Shown here one piece after another: positions 1-7,608 of a stretch of DNA of 64,000 nucleotides. Source of the stretch: Nostoc sp. CENA543 (lineage in GTDB: Bacteria > Cyanobacteriota > Cyanobacteriia > Cyanobacteriales > Nostocaceae); contig NZ_CP023278.1 in NCBI RefSeq assembly GCF_002896875.1, positions 2,170,001 to 2,234,000 of the forward strand, in the 5' to 3' direction. The first letter of the stretch is position 1; each line of letters begins with the position of its first letter. Below the pieces are notes generated by a model. The model was not told the DNA's origin, made no database searches, and saw only the letters and a list, made by a program, of their open reading frames with translations. The position numbers and the translations under genes were made by a program.

Positions 1-109
1 TGACGAAATTCACTTATTTCTAACTTGTGGCAAATGTTAGCCGGTAGGGGCGGGTTCTTTGAGAAATTTACACTTTCAAACACATATTTTGGTTAAACCC
101 GCCCGTGAA

Positions 110-439
110 TTAGTCATTAGTCGTTTTTTCTTTGGTGAAGCTTTGGAATAGTAGTTGTATTCCTAGAGCGAGTAAACCAATGGCTACTATAGTAAATACT
201 CCAGATCCCAAGGCGACGATACCCACCACCAGGGTACGAACGGCGGAGGTAATTTTGATGACTAGTTGGTTATCAGAAGTGATAGGTTTTTGAGCGAAGG
301 TTGTAGCGATCGCAATCATGAGAGAATATGAGCCATATCCCATCACTCCAGAAATAATTGACCCTGTAAGACAGCGTAACGGACTAGCTGTAACTTGTGT
401 GTTTGTATCTGTGGTTGGTGTCGTGTTTTGTTCTGTCAT
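110..439 (-). CDS. DUF3082-like small membrane protein
   Basis: A 109-residue protein with a polar, Thr/Asn-rich N-terminus (about residues 1-20) and two hydrophobic segments (about 24-49 and 69-97), which suggests a two-span membrane protein. I recognise the pattern as the cyanobacterial DUF3082 family, often found next to ispE; no biochemical function is known to me. It lies downstream of ispE on the same strand, but a 130-base spacer filled with heptamer repeats separates them, so co-transcription is possible but not shown. The start is the only Met near the expected N-terminus. Confidence 0.7.
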   Translation of the reverse strand: MTEQNTTPTTDTNTQVTASPLRCLTGSIISGVMGYGSYSLMIAIATTFAQKPITSDNQLVIKITSAVRTLVVGIVALGSGVFTIVAIGLLALGIQLLFQSFTKEKTTND

Positions 440-448
440 AAGTTAGTT

Positions 449-564
449 ATTAGTCAATGGTCAATAGTCAATAGTCAATAGTCATTAGTCATTAGTCATT
501 AGTCATTAGTCAATAGTCAATAGTCAATAGTCATTAGTCAATAGTCAATAGTCATTACTCATTA
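449..564. repeat. Heptamer tandem repeat array (TCAATAG/TCATTAG)
   Basis: About 16 consecutive seven-base units, mostly TCAATAG or TCATTAG, fill the gap between ispE and the DUF3082 gene. Short tandem heptamers of this kind are typical of heterocyst-forming cyanobacteria. Related arrays recur near 17836, 18833, 28852, 33572 and 35727. Confidence 0.85.
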
Positions 565-572
565 CTCAGCAC

Positions 573-1517
573 TCAAGCCACCTGAATTCCCTGTGCAATT
601 GTGCGCGTCACGAATAATTCTAAATCTTCGTCGGGAATTGCTTCTCTAATTTGTAACTTAACTTGTTCTGCTTCCGCTTGAGATGCACAGATAGCAAAGA
701 CTGAAGGGCCAGAACCAGACATCATTGTTCCGATAACACCGGCTTGAGCTGCAAATAGTTCTCGTAGTTGTGTAACTTGGGGATAGGCGGGTAAGACTAC
801 ACGCTCTAAATCATTGTGCAGTTGTTGAGATATTTCTGTGGCATTTTTATCTAAGATAGCTTTAACCATTGCACTGGAATGAACGGCGGCGGCTCGTGCT
901 GCTAAGTCGTTGGTATCTTTGAGATAGCTACTACCATACTCTTGACGATAGGTTTTATATGCCCAAGCTGTGGATACTTCGAGACTACGATATTTAGCTA
1001 ATACTATATATATATGATCTAAACTCGGCAGGGGTGCAAGTTGTTCTCCTCTTCCTGTGGCGATGACTGTCCCACCTGCAATGCAAAATGGGATATCTGA
1101 GCCGAGTGTCGCACCAAGTTCTTCAAGTTCTGATTGAGTTAGTCCTAAGTTCCAAAGTAAATCTATTCCAACTAGAACTGCTGCTGCATTGGTTGAACCT
1201 CCAGCCAAGCCGGCTGCTACTGGTATGTACTTGTGGAGGGTGATATCAACTCCACCGTATTTAGCGAAGGCTTCGGGAAATTTTTTCGCCATGAGTTCGG
1301 CGGCGCGATATACAAGATTACTTTTATCTGTTGGGACTTGGGGATGGTTGCAATGTACTTGAATAGTTTCACTGCTAATAGATTTTATTTCAATTTTGTC
1401 GGCGAGGTCGATACTCTGCATGATCATGACTAATTCATGATAACCATCTGGTCTGTCGCCGATGATTTCTAAATACAAGTTGATTTTGGCGGGAGCAATT
1501 AAAGTGTAACTACGCAT
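573..1517 (-). CDS. ispE: 4-diphosphocytidyl-2-C-methyl-D-erythritol kinase
   Basis: IspE phosphorylates CDP-methylerythritol with ATP in the plastid-type MEP isoprenoid pathway, in the cytoplasm. The 314-residue protein begins M-R-S-Y-T-L-I-A-P-A-K-I-N-L, the normal IspE N-terminus; an upstream ATG at 1535 would add six residues and is less likely. It has the GHMP-kinase ATP loop P-V-A-A-G-L-A-G-G-S-T-N-A-A-A at about residues 92-106 and the C-terminal motif M-M-S-G-S-G-P-S-V-F near 265. It is 41 bases downstream of rsmA on the same strand, the usual cyanobacterial pairing, so the two are probably co-transcribed. Confidence 0.96.
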   Translation of the reverse strand: MRSYTLIAPAKINLYLEIIGDRPDGYHELVMIMQSIDLADKIEIKSISSETIQVHCNHPQVPTDKSNLVYRAAELMAKKFPEAFAKYGGVDITLHKYIPVAAGLAGGSTNAAAVLVGIDLLWNLGLTQSELEELGATLGSDIPFCIAGGTVIATGRGEQLAPLPSLDHIYIVLAKYRSLEVSTAWAYKTYRQEYGSSYLKDTNDLAARAAAVHSSAMVKAILDKNATEISQQLHNDLERVVLPAYPQVTQLRELFAAQAGVIGTMMSGSGPSVFAICASQAEAEQVKLQIREAIPDEDLELFVTRTIAQGIQVA

Positions 1518-1558
1518 GATCAATTCAAAATTCAAAATTCAAAATTAAAGAGTGGGGA

Positions 1559-2389
1559 CTACTTTTGGGTTTCCCAGTCAACTATCAACAAGTTGGCTAA
1601 TTCTACCCATTGCTGTGTGCTGATGTCTTCAGCTCTGGCTTGGGGGTTTATATTTAATTGTTCCAGTAATTGACCCAGGCGATCGCGATCAATAACAGAT
1701 TGCAGGTTATTTCTTAGCATTTTGCGTTTTGCACCAAAGCCTAACTTAACTAAGTTCTCCAATTTTTTGGGGTCGTTAGCTGGTGTTTCTATTTGTCGGG
1801 GACGCAACCTAACAACGGCGGAATCTACTTTTGGTGGTGGATAAAATGCGCTGGCGGGGACATGACAAATTAACTCACACTCAGCTAAATATTGAACTCT
1901 CACTGATAATGCGCCAAAGGTTTTTGAGCCGGCTTTAGCATATAATCTTTCCGCGACTTCCTTCTGAATTAGTAACACGATTGACTCAAAAGGTGTGGGG
2001 TTAGGATTGGCGATTGTACCTAAGAGTTTTTCAATAATTGGCCCGGTAATATTGTAGGGGATATTCGCCACAACTTTATTTTGATTTTGAAAGTTGGGAA
2101 ATGCTGTTAAGTTGGTGGCTAAATCTAATGTGAGAAAGTCGCCTTGCAGTAGGAGAAAGTGGTCTTTATTCCCTAATTGTTTCACTAATAATTTACACAA
2201 ATCGCGGTCGATTTCGACAGCTAATAAAGACTGTACTAAAGGTAGTAAACGACGGGTGAGAATACCTGTACCGGGGCCGATTTCTAGGATGCGGTCATTT
2301 GTACTACAATCAGCCGCCTTGACGATCGCATCCAATACCTTATCACTTTTGAGCCAATGTTGAGCAAAAATCTTGCGCGGTCGAACCAT
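1559..2389 (-). CDS. rsmA: 16S rRNA (adenine1518/1519-N6)-dimethyltransferase
   Basis: RsmA (KsgA) dimethylates two adjacent adenines in the 3' hairpin of 16S rRNA during late small-subunit assembly, using S-adenosylmethionine. The 276-residue product has the SAM-binding motif I E-I-G-P-G-T-G at about residues 36-42, the acidic motif A-V-E-I-D, and the catalytic N-I-P-Y motif at about 109-112, followed by N-I-T-G-P. The N-terminal R-K-x-F-A-Q-H-W-L is also typical. Length matches the family. It heads the rsmA-ispE cluster on the minus strand. Confidence 0.97.
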   Translation of the reverse strand: MVRPRKIFAQHWLKSDKVLDAIVKAADCSTNDRILEIGPGTGILTRRLLPLVQSLLAVEIDRDLCKLLVKQLGNKDHFLLLQGDFLTLDLATNLTAFPNFQNQNKVVANIPYNITGPIIEKLLGTIANPNPTPFESIVLLIQKEVAERLYAKAGSKTFGALSVRVQYLAECELICHVPASAFYPPPKVDSAVVRLRPRQIETPANDPKKLENLVKLGFGAKRKMLRNNLQSVIDRDRLGQLLEQLNINPQARAEDISTQQWVELANLLIVDWETQK

Positions 2390-2597
2390 TATTTTTCCTT
2401 GCTATATCTAAATCTTAGCCTTTGATCAAAAACTCATTTCTTAATTTTTGCTTACTTTTGAATGTAAAATTTTACTACAAATATTCACTTTATTAATGAC
2501 ATAAGTAACTTATTGTGATATTGAGAGTAGGTGAATTATATCCTGATGAGGACATAAAAACTATTGTCTAATGAAGATGGCGATCGCTGCCACACAA

Positions 2598-2913
2598 TCA
2601 GTCATCATTCTCCCAATCTTCAAACTGTAACCTATTAATTCGACTAAATTCACGGATATTGTGCGTCACTAAAATTAAATTATGGTTGCAGCTATTGCAA
2701 ATCATAAGGCTCGGTAGGTGTCCCTAACATTGCCAACTCAGCACGAATTCCACCGGAAACGTTAGCGGCTACATCATTAAAAGGTAGAGAAATAAATCGG
2801 TTCAGAAAAGCTAATTGTAAAGCCAAAGAACGTTGGGGATTTTTGCTTTTACCTGCACCATAAAAAAGTTCAGCTTTCACAACTGAACAAACAGCAACAT
2901 CCTGTGGGGTCAC
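2598..2913 (-). pseudogene. Decayed VapC-like PIN-domain toxin
   Basis: The frame from 2913 (GTG) encodes a PIN/VapC core (P-Q-D-V-A-V-C-S-V-V-K-A-E-L-F-Y-G-A, then ...E-L-A-M-L-G-T-P-x-x-P-Y-D-L-Q) and then hits a stop at 2692. The rest of the domain (N-L-I-L-V-T-H-N-I-R-E-F-S-R, ending W-E-N-D-D) continues in another minus-strand frame to a stop at 2598, so a small deletion or frameshift separates the two halves. The N-terminal L-D-T-N strand with its catalytic Asp is also missing. No antitoxin partner is next to it. This is a dead toxin gene. Confidence 0.8.
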
Positions 2914-2980
2914 ATTCTGGAGTTAAAGATACATTCATAGGTTTATGAGCAAGGGTATTTTTCCATTATTGTAAATAATC

Positions 2981-3050
2981 ACCTCATCACAGCGATCGCC
3001 CTTCCTCTCCCTCTTTGCGTCTCTGCGCCTTTGCGTGAGAAAATCCTATA
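2981..3050. repeat. Extragenic repeat (CCTCTTTGCGTCTCTGCGCC type)
   Basis: The stretch at 2992-3040 contains a HIP1 site followed by the pyrimidine-rich phrase CTCTTTGCGTCTCTGCGCC and TTTGCGTGAG. From memory this is a common extragenic repeat in Nostoc-type genomes. It sits directly upstream of the Pepco gene. Confidence 0.45.
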
Positions 3051-3079
3051 CATAATTACTATGCAAAAATACTAAAAAA

Positions 3080-3463
3080 ATGACAGACACATCCTCAGAC
3101 AGCATTTGGATAGTCACCGACGAAGCACCGCAAATTACCGTTACCGAAGGTACTAAAGGTATAACTGGTAATACCCGCAGTTGGCGAGAAGAAACCACAG
3201 AAACCACCAAAAGCGTAGGCGATGCAGTCAAAGTCAGCACCCAGAAATTAGAACAAGAAATGGCACACTTCCTAGAAGTAGTCGGACGCTTGTTTAGTCG
3301 TGCAGAACAGCAAGCCAAAACGAACAACGGAATGCAGCTAGACGAAATCGAGTTATCCGTAGAAATTAGTGCTGAAGGTGAAGTTAAACTAATCGGTAAC
3401 GGTGCCAAAGCAGGCGGAAAAGGCGCGATTAAGCTAGTATTTAGGCGACAAGAACCAAAATAG
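3080..3463 (+). CDS. Pepco-domain protein paired with a caspase
   Basis: A 127-residue protein with a polar N-terminal half (T/E-rich, likely flexible or helical around 45-80) and a conserved C-terminal strand-rich segment (E-I-E-L-S-V-E-I-S-A-E-G-E-V-K-L-I-G then G-G-K-G-A-I-K-L-V-F-R-R). I recognise the C-terminal part as the Pepco domain, an accessory to peptidase-containing bacterial conflict systems. Its stop is one base before the ATG of the caspase gene, so the two are surely translationally coupled. Inferred role: a regulatory or recruiting partner for the caspase; no enzymatic residues are apparent. Confidence 0.7.
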   Translation: MTDTSSDSIWIVTDEAPQITVTEGTKGITGNTRSWREETTETTKSVGDAVKVSTQKLEQEMAHFLEVVGRLFSRAEQQAKTNNGMQLDEIELSVEISAEGEVKLIGNGAKAGGKGAIKLVFRRQEPK

Positions 3464-3464
3464 G

Positions 3465-5549
3465 ATGGCGAAGAATTTAGCGATCGCGATCGGCGTTAAC
3501 CAGTATGATTATTTGCAACCGCTAAATTATGCCAAGCGGGATGCAATGTTAATGCAGGATTTCCTCCGCAACGAGGCGGGGTTTAATCAGGTGTTCTTCT
3601 TCTCTGATGATTCCCCCGATATTGGCGGTAAATCAACTCGTCCCACCCGCGCTAATTTACTGCGAATTTTGCGCCAGTTATTTGAAACTCCCTTTATGGG
3701 CGCGGGTGATAACTTTTGGTTTTTCTTCAGTGGACATGGTAGCCGCCATGCTGGAAGAGATTATCTCATGCCTAGTGATGGCGACCCAGAAGATATTGAA
3801 AATACAGCCATTTCCATTAACTTAGTAACTGAACGCCTGCGTCGGTGTGGTGCGGATAATGTTGTGTTGATTTTAGATGCTTGTCGTAGTTTAGGAACTC
3901 GTGCTGGCGAAGGTATTGGGAGACAAACAGCAGAGGAAGCGCGTCAACAAGGAGTTATTAGTATATTTTCCTGTAGTCCACAGGAGTATTCTTATGAGAT
4001 TGCAGCATTAGAGCAAGGTGCTTTTACCTGTGCGTTATTGGAAGGGTTGGGAATTCAGGGTAAATGTGCCACAGTTGAAAGGTTAAATCAGTATCTCAGT
4101 TTTCGCGTACCGGAATTGGTGCGTCAGCATAATAATAAGAGGCAAACACCTTATATTATTGCTGAACCTGTAACTAAATCTCATCTCATACTTGTACCGC
4201 GACACGCCACCCTAGCGGATATCGCCACACTGAAAAATGATGCTTATCGCGCGCAGTTCAAAAAAGATTTTGATTTAGCCAAGCAACTTTGGATTCGAGT
4301 GTTAGCTGCTGCATCAGGACAAGACTTGGAAGCGATAGAAGCCTTAGAACAAATAGCTTTGTTGCGAATCAATGTACAGCCACAACCAGTTAAGGTAGAA
4401 ACTCCACAGCCAACACATCAAAATCTCAGCGAAAGTCAGAAACTTAGGCGGGAAGAAGAACGAAATAGACTCCAACGAGAATGGGAAACTCGGAACGAGA
4501 AAGTCAAACGTATCGGAGCAGCTTTCGCAATTGAGACTGATCCTAGTCGAAAGTTTCAGTTAGAACAGCAACTTCAACAGGAAAAAACTGAGCTAAAGCA
4601 TCTGGAGAATGAGCTAGATGCAATTGAGAGGTTATTACACCCTCAAACTATTACGTCTCCAGAGCCGTCTAAGTCGGGTACTGTTAAAGAACCACCAAAA
4701 GACACCTTACCAACCTTTTCATTTGAAGTAGTGACGGTAAACGCACAAGGGAAAATCACCAACCGCCAAAACCGGACAGCAAAATATTTTGCAGAAGACT
4801 TGGGGAATGGTGTCAAGTTGGAGATGGTGCAGATACCAGGGGGAACATTTATGATGGGTTCACCGGAAGGGGAAGGACATGACAATGAAAAACCACAGCA
4901 TCAGGTGACAGTTCCCGGCTTCTTTATGGGGAAATATCCAGTCACCCAGGAACAGTATCAAGCAGTTATGGGTGGTAGTAATATTCTTCAAAAGATTATA
5001 GGCAATAAAAATAATCCTTCCTACTTCAAAGGTGATAAACGACCTGTAGAGCAAGTCAGTTGGGATGATGCGGTAGAATTTTGTCAGAAATTGAGTCAGA
5101 AAACAGGAAAAACCTACAGGCTACCCAGTGAGGCGGAATGGGAATACGCCTGTCGTGCAGGGACAACCACGCCGTTTTATTTTGGGGAAACCATCACTAC
5201 AGATTTAGTTAACTATGATGGTAACTATCCTTATGGTGCAGCAACTAAAGGTAAATATCGTAAAGAAACAACAAATGTAGGGATATTTTCGCCGAACGCT
5301 TTCGGTTTATATGATATGTGTGGTAATATATGGGAATGGTGTCAAGATGTATATAATAATGGCTACCAAGGCGCGCCGACAGATAGTAGTGCATGGTTAG
5401 CAGGTAGCAATAATAACATCAAGCTGCTGCGTGGCGGTAGTTGGAACAACAATGCCAGGAATTGCCGTTCTGCCAATCGCAATAGGAACGCGCGCGCGAA
5501 TCGTAACAACAACGTTGGGTTTCGCGTGGTGGCTGTGGCTGTGGCGTGA
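3465..5549 (+). CDS. Caspase-like peptidase fused to FGE-sulfatase (C-lectin fold) domain
   Basis: A 694-residue fusion. Residues 1-240 form a peptidase C14 (metacaspase/caspase-like) domain with catalytic His91 in F-S-G-H-G and Cys140 in L-D-A-C-R. Residues 250-400 are charged and predicted helical, including a coiled-coil stretch around 320-390. Residues 450-694 are a formylglycine-generating-enzyme/sulfatase-modifying-factor fold (P-G-G-T-F-M-M-G-S, R-L-P-S-E-A-E-W-E-Y-A-C-R-A-G, G-N-I-W-E-W). This domain is used for ligand display in many bacterial proteins. The last 35 residues (R-G-G-S-W then many Asn/Arg and G-F-R-V-V) have the make-up of a DGR variable region. It is coupled to the Pepco gene upstream. 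Likely role: ligand-triggered protease in defence or regulated cell death; this is inferred from family context. Confidence 0.9.
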   Translation: MAKNLAIAIGVNQYDYLQPLNYAKRDAMLMQDFLRNEAGFNQVFFFSDDSPDIGGKSTRPTRANLLRILRQLFETPFMGAGDNFWFFFSGHGSRHAGRDYLMPSDGDPEDIENTAISINLVTERLRRCGADNVVLILDACRSLGTRAGEGIGRQTAEEARQQGVISIFSCSPQEYSYEIAALEQGAFTCALLEGLGIQGKCATVERLNQYLSFRVPELVRQHNNKRQTPYIIAEPVTKSHLILVPRHATLADIATLKNDAYRAQFKKDFDLAKQLWIRVLAAASGQDLEAIEALEQIALLRINVQPQPVKVETPQPTHQNLSESQKLRREEERNRLQREWETRNEKVKRIGAAFAIETDPSRKFQLEQQLQQEKTELKHLENELDAIERLLHPQTITSPEPSKSGTVKEPPKDTLPTFSFEVVTVNAQGKITNRQNRTAKYFAEDLGNGVKLEMVQIPGGTFMMGSPEGEGHDNEKPQHQVTVPGFFMGKYPVTQEQYQAVMGGSNILQKIIGNKNNPSYFKGDKRPVEQVSWDDAVEFCQKLSQKTGKTYRLPSEAEWEYACRAGTTTPFYFGETITTDLVNYDGNYPYGAATKGKYRKETTNVGIFSPNAFGLYDMCGNIWEWCQDVYNNGYQGAPTDSSAWLAGSNNNIKLLRGGSWNNNARNCRSANRNRNARANRNNNVGFRVVAVAVA
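5430..5546 (+). other. Candidate DGR variable region (VR) at the 3' end of the caspase-FGE gene
   Basis: The codons after G-G-S-W run AAC AAC AAT ... AAT ... AAT CGC AAT AGG AAC ... AAT CGT AAC AAC AAC before G-F-R-V-V and the stop. Clusters of AAY codons inside the ligand-binding edge of an FGE/C-lectin fold, ending at the gene's 3' end, are the hallmark of a variable repeat rewritten by adenine mutagenesis. The run of intact AAC codons resembles a template more than a diversified copy. No reverse transcriptase or template repeat was seen in this window, so any retroelement would have to act in trans. Confidence 0.5.
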
Positions 5550-5722
5550 GTACGCCCTATCGTCAGAGTCGGTAAGTGGGAATTTATCGAGCGTACATTA
5601 GGGAGTCCAGACCTGAACCAGTGAGGAAGGTGACGACCTCCGAAAATCAAACCGAGTCGGATAGCTTGGTAGGTTGCAAAACCGAAGACTTGTCCGGCTC
5701 AATAAAAATTTTTGTACTGAGT
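5550..5722. other. Gene-free 3' flank of the candidate VR
   Basis: The 173 bases between the caspase stop and the ParE-type toxin gene have no credible gene and are relatively GC-rich for this genome. They contain short dyads such as CCGAGTCGG (about 5655) and AGGT-N4-ACCT (about 5625-5636). In DGR targets this place usually holds the initiation-of-mutagenic-homing element and a hairpin; I cannot confirm that here. Confidence 0.35.
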
Positions 5723-5723
5723 T

Positions 5724-6044
5724 TCATAACTGCTGCTCTAAAATTCTTTCAATATCCCGCCCAGCATAGAGAACCCGCACAACTTCAATGCTATCCTCCT
5801 GCTCAAAATAGAAAATCAGATATTTCTTAAAACCCTTCACAGCCCACTTACGCAACCCTTGCAAACGTGGATTTTCCAATAAATAAAGGCTACCCATCCC
5901 AGGTGTTCGTGATAACTGTGCAAATGTCTGTCGTGCAGAGTCGAAGAATTGCAACGCAGCATCAGAGTTTTCTAGCGAGATGTAAGCAAAGTGTTCATCA
6001 ATATCTAAACTCGCCTGTGGCTTAATAACAATCCGTCTGGCCAT
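5724..6044 (-). CDS. ParE/RelE-family toxin
   Basis: A 106-residue protein with the ParE-like layout: A-R-R-I-V-I-K-P-Q-A at the start, D-I-D-E-H-F-A-Y-I in helix 1, R-Q-T-F-A-Q-L-S-R-T-P-G-M-G in the middle, and the C-terminal R-V-L-Y-A-G-R-D-I-E-R-I-L. ParE toxins target DNA gyrase; RelE toxins cleave mRNA; which applies cannot be told from sequence alone, but the C-terminal R-V-L-Y-A-R-D-like pattern favours ParE. The ATG overlaps the antitoxin stop by one base (TAATG), the normal arrangement for such a pair. Confidence 0.87.
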   Translation of the reverse strand: MARRIVIKPQASLDIDEHFAYISLENSDAALQFFDSARQTFAQLSRTPGMGSLYLLENPRLQGLRKWAVKGFKKYLIFYFEQEDSIEVVRVLYAGRDIERILEQQL

Positions 6045-6298
6045 TACTGTCTCTGACGTAGTTGTTCAACGAGTTTAGCGCGTTTTTCCTCCCACCACTC
6101 ATCTGTTACTTCTACAACTTCTCCACTATCAAGACCTTCAATAAGTAGCGATTCTAACTGTTTTTGGGCGATACGCTGCTGTTCTTGGAAAATGAGATAA
6201 TTAATATATTCGTTCGTATTAGCGTAGCCACCAGTCGCAACTTGTTGCTCAAGAAATTCTTGCAATTGCTCAGGAAGCGAAATATTGAGTTGAAACAT
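6044..6298 (-). CDS. ParD-type antitoxin
   Basis: An 84-residue protein beginning M-F-Q-L-N-I-S-L-P-E-Q-L, a ribbon-helix-helix DNA-binding strand and helix, followed by G-G-Y-A-N-T-N-E-Y-I and an acidic/charged C-terminal helix for toxin binding. The start at 6298 is chosen over an in-frame upstream start at 6370 because the RHH strand should sit at the N-terminus. It overlaps the toxin start by one base. ParD proteins repress their own operon by binding the promoter, which would lie at about 6300-6370. Confidence 0.87.
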   Translation of the reverse strand: MFQLNISLPEQLQEFLEQQVATGGYANTNEYINYLIFQEQQRIAQKQLESLLIEGLDSGEVVEVTDEWWEEKRAKLVEQLRQRQ

Positions 6299-6430
6299 GA
6301 GCAACCACCTCTTGCATTTATTGGCACACAATTCACAACTATTATGAAATAAACCATTGGAGTTATGCAAATCAACGTGTGCTTACCTCCATTCTGACTT
6401 TTCACGGCATCTGGAAAACCTCTCTCTAAA

Positions 6431-6453
6431 TCTCTCTCCTGGGAGGAGAGAGA
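6431..6453. repeat. Perfect 10-bp hairpin in an extragenic repeat
   Basis: TCTCTCTCCT, a GGG loop, then AGGAGAGAGA. The flanking words (CTCTAAA on the left, CTTTGAA on the right) match a widespread cyanobacterial extragenic repeat, from memory. There is no T-run on either side that would make a clear terminator. Confidence 0.6.
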
Positions 6454-6518
6454 CTTTGAATTTGTGGTTTAAAAGCACTGTAGAGACGTTACATTGCAAC
6501 GCCTCTAAATCTAAGTTA

Positions 6519-6773
6519 TTAGATGAAAATTTGCCGGATTAAAATACTCATCACCTCACCTTGGTTAGCCGTAGGTAACAGTGGACTCCAATCACCCACA
6601 CTAGCGTAACCAATGACCTGCAAATAGCGAATCGTACTAGTAACAGCTTGGGGAGAACCGATGAGCAAATGCTTAATCTTGTCTCTTTGGGGAACTGGCT
6701 GTGTAGAAGAGTGATTGAGGTTGAGTGTATCTATATCTGCACTCTGCAAGTATTGTGTGAACTGTGCCATCAT
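6519..6773 (-). CDS. Small conserved cyanobacterial protein of unknown function
   Basis: An 84-residue protein, M-M-A-Q-F-T-Q-Y-L-Q-S-A-D-I-D-T-L-N-L-N..., with a central H-L-L-I-G-S-P-Q-A-V and a C-terminal G-D-W-S-P-L-L-P. It has no signal peptide, membrane span or catalytic motif that I can see. A good ribosome site (AAGGAG, nine bases before the first ATG) supports expression. I believe similar short proteins occur across Nostocales, but I do not know a function. A second ATG at 6770 could also be the start. Confidence 0.6.
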   Translation of the reverse strand: MMAQFTQYLQSADIDTLNLNHSSTQPVPQRDKIKHLLIGSPQAVTSTIRYLQVIGYASVGDWSPLLPTANQGEVMSILIRQIFI

Positions 6774-7029
6774 TGTAATTATCTCCTTGTTAGAGGGGCT
6801 AGATAACGGCGATCGCTTTCTTCTTGACCGGATTGGGCGATCGCCTTTATCATGCTTAAATAATAAAGTATAAAATTATACTTGTCAAGCATAAAGTCAA
6901 TAATTTCTGTTAGGAATTATCCATTTTTTTAGAAATGAATTATGTATAATATTTACAATAATTTTTAATTAAACTACTCCAGAGACTAAGCTTAATTGAG
7001 GTAAAAATTTAGACTAGGAGCAAAGTTCA

Positions 7030-7608
7030 ATGACAGCAATTACATTCAACCTCAACCGCATTATTCAACTAAATGACGAGCAGTTTTATCAAATGTGTCA
7101 AGAAAATCCTGGAGTTAAATTTGAGCGCAATGCTAAAGGAGAAATCATAGTTATGCCACCCACAGGAGGAGAAACAGGAAAATTTAATATAGAAATTGGT
7201 GCTGATTTTGTCATCTGGAATCGCCAAGCCAAATTAGGTGTATGTTTCGATTCTTCCACCTGTTTTAAATTACCCAATGGTGCAAATCGTTCTCCTGACG
7301 TAGCGTGGATCAAAAAAGCTAGATGGGATGCACTCACACCACAACAACAAAAGAAATTTCCCCCAATAGCACCAGACTTTGTATTAGAGTTAATGTCCCC
7401 CAGTGACGACTTAGAGGAAATTCAAGCCAAAATGCGCGAGTATATAGATAACCAAGTAAAGTTAGGTTGGTTAATTAATCCCCAAACCAAACAAGTAGAA
7501 ATTTATCGTCAAAATCAGCCAGCAGAAATTCTCGATAGTCCTACCCAACTATCAGGAGAAGATATTCTACCAGGATTTATTTTAGATTTGGGGATAGTTT
7601 GGAATTAA
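7030..7608 (+). CDS. Uma2 family (DUF820) PD-(D/E)XK nuclease-fold protein
   Basis: A 192-residue member of the large cyanobacterial Uma2/DUF820 family. It carries the fold's conserved pieces: S-P-D-V-A-W-I (about 98-104), P-D-F-V-L-E-L-M-S-P-S-D (about 117-128, including the D...E-x-x pair expected of the PD-(D/E)XK core), and K-M-R-E-Y-I-D-N-Q-V-K-L-G-W-L-I-N-P. Its biological role is unknown; the family is greatly expanded in cyanobacteria. It ends in a four-base overlap with the convergent histidine kinase gene. Confidence 0.88.
   Translation: MTAITFNLNRIIQLNDEQFYQMCQENPGVKFERNAKGEIIVMPPTGGETGKFNIEIGADFVIWNRQAKLGVCFDSSTCFKLPNGANRSPDVAWIKKARWDALTPQQQKKFPPIAPDFVLELMSPSDDLEEIQAKMREYIDNQVKLGWLINPQTKQVEIYRQNQPAEILDSPTQLSGEDILPGFILDLGIVWN

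Noticed and set aside
449-564. Tandem heptamers as a CRISPR array
   Set aside because: Units are seven bases with no spacers; this is a short-sequence repeat array, not CRISPR.
6357-6542. A short frame over the hairpin repeat near 6431
   Set aside because: It consists of extragenic repeat sequence and has no ribosome site.
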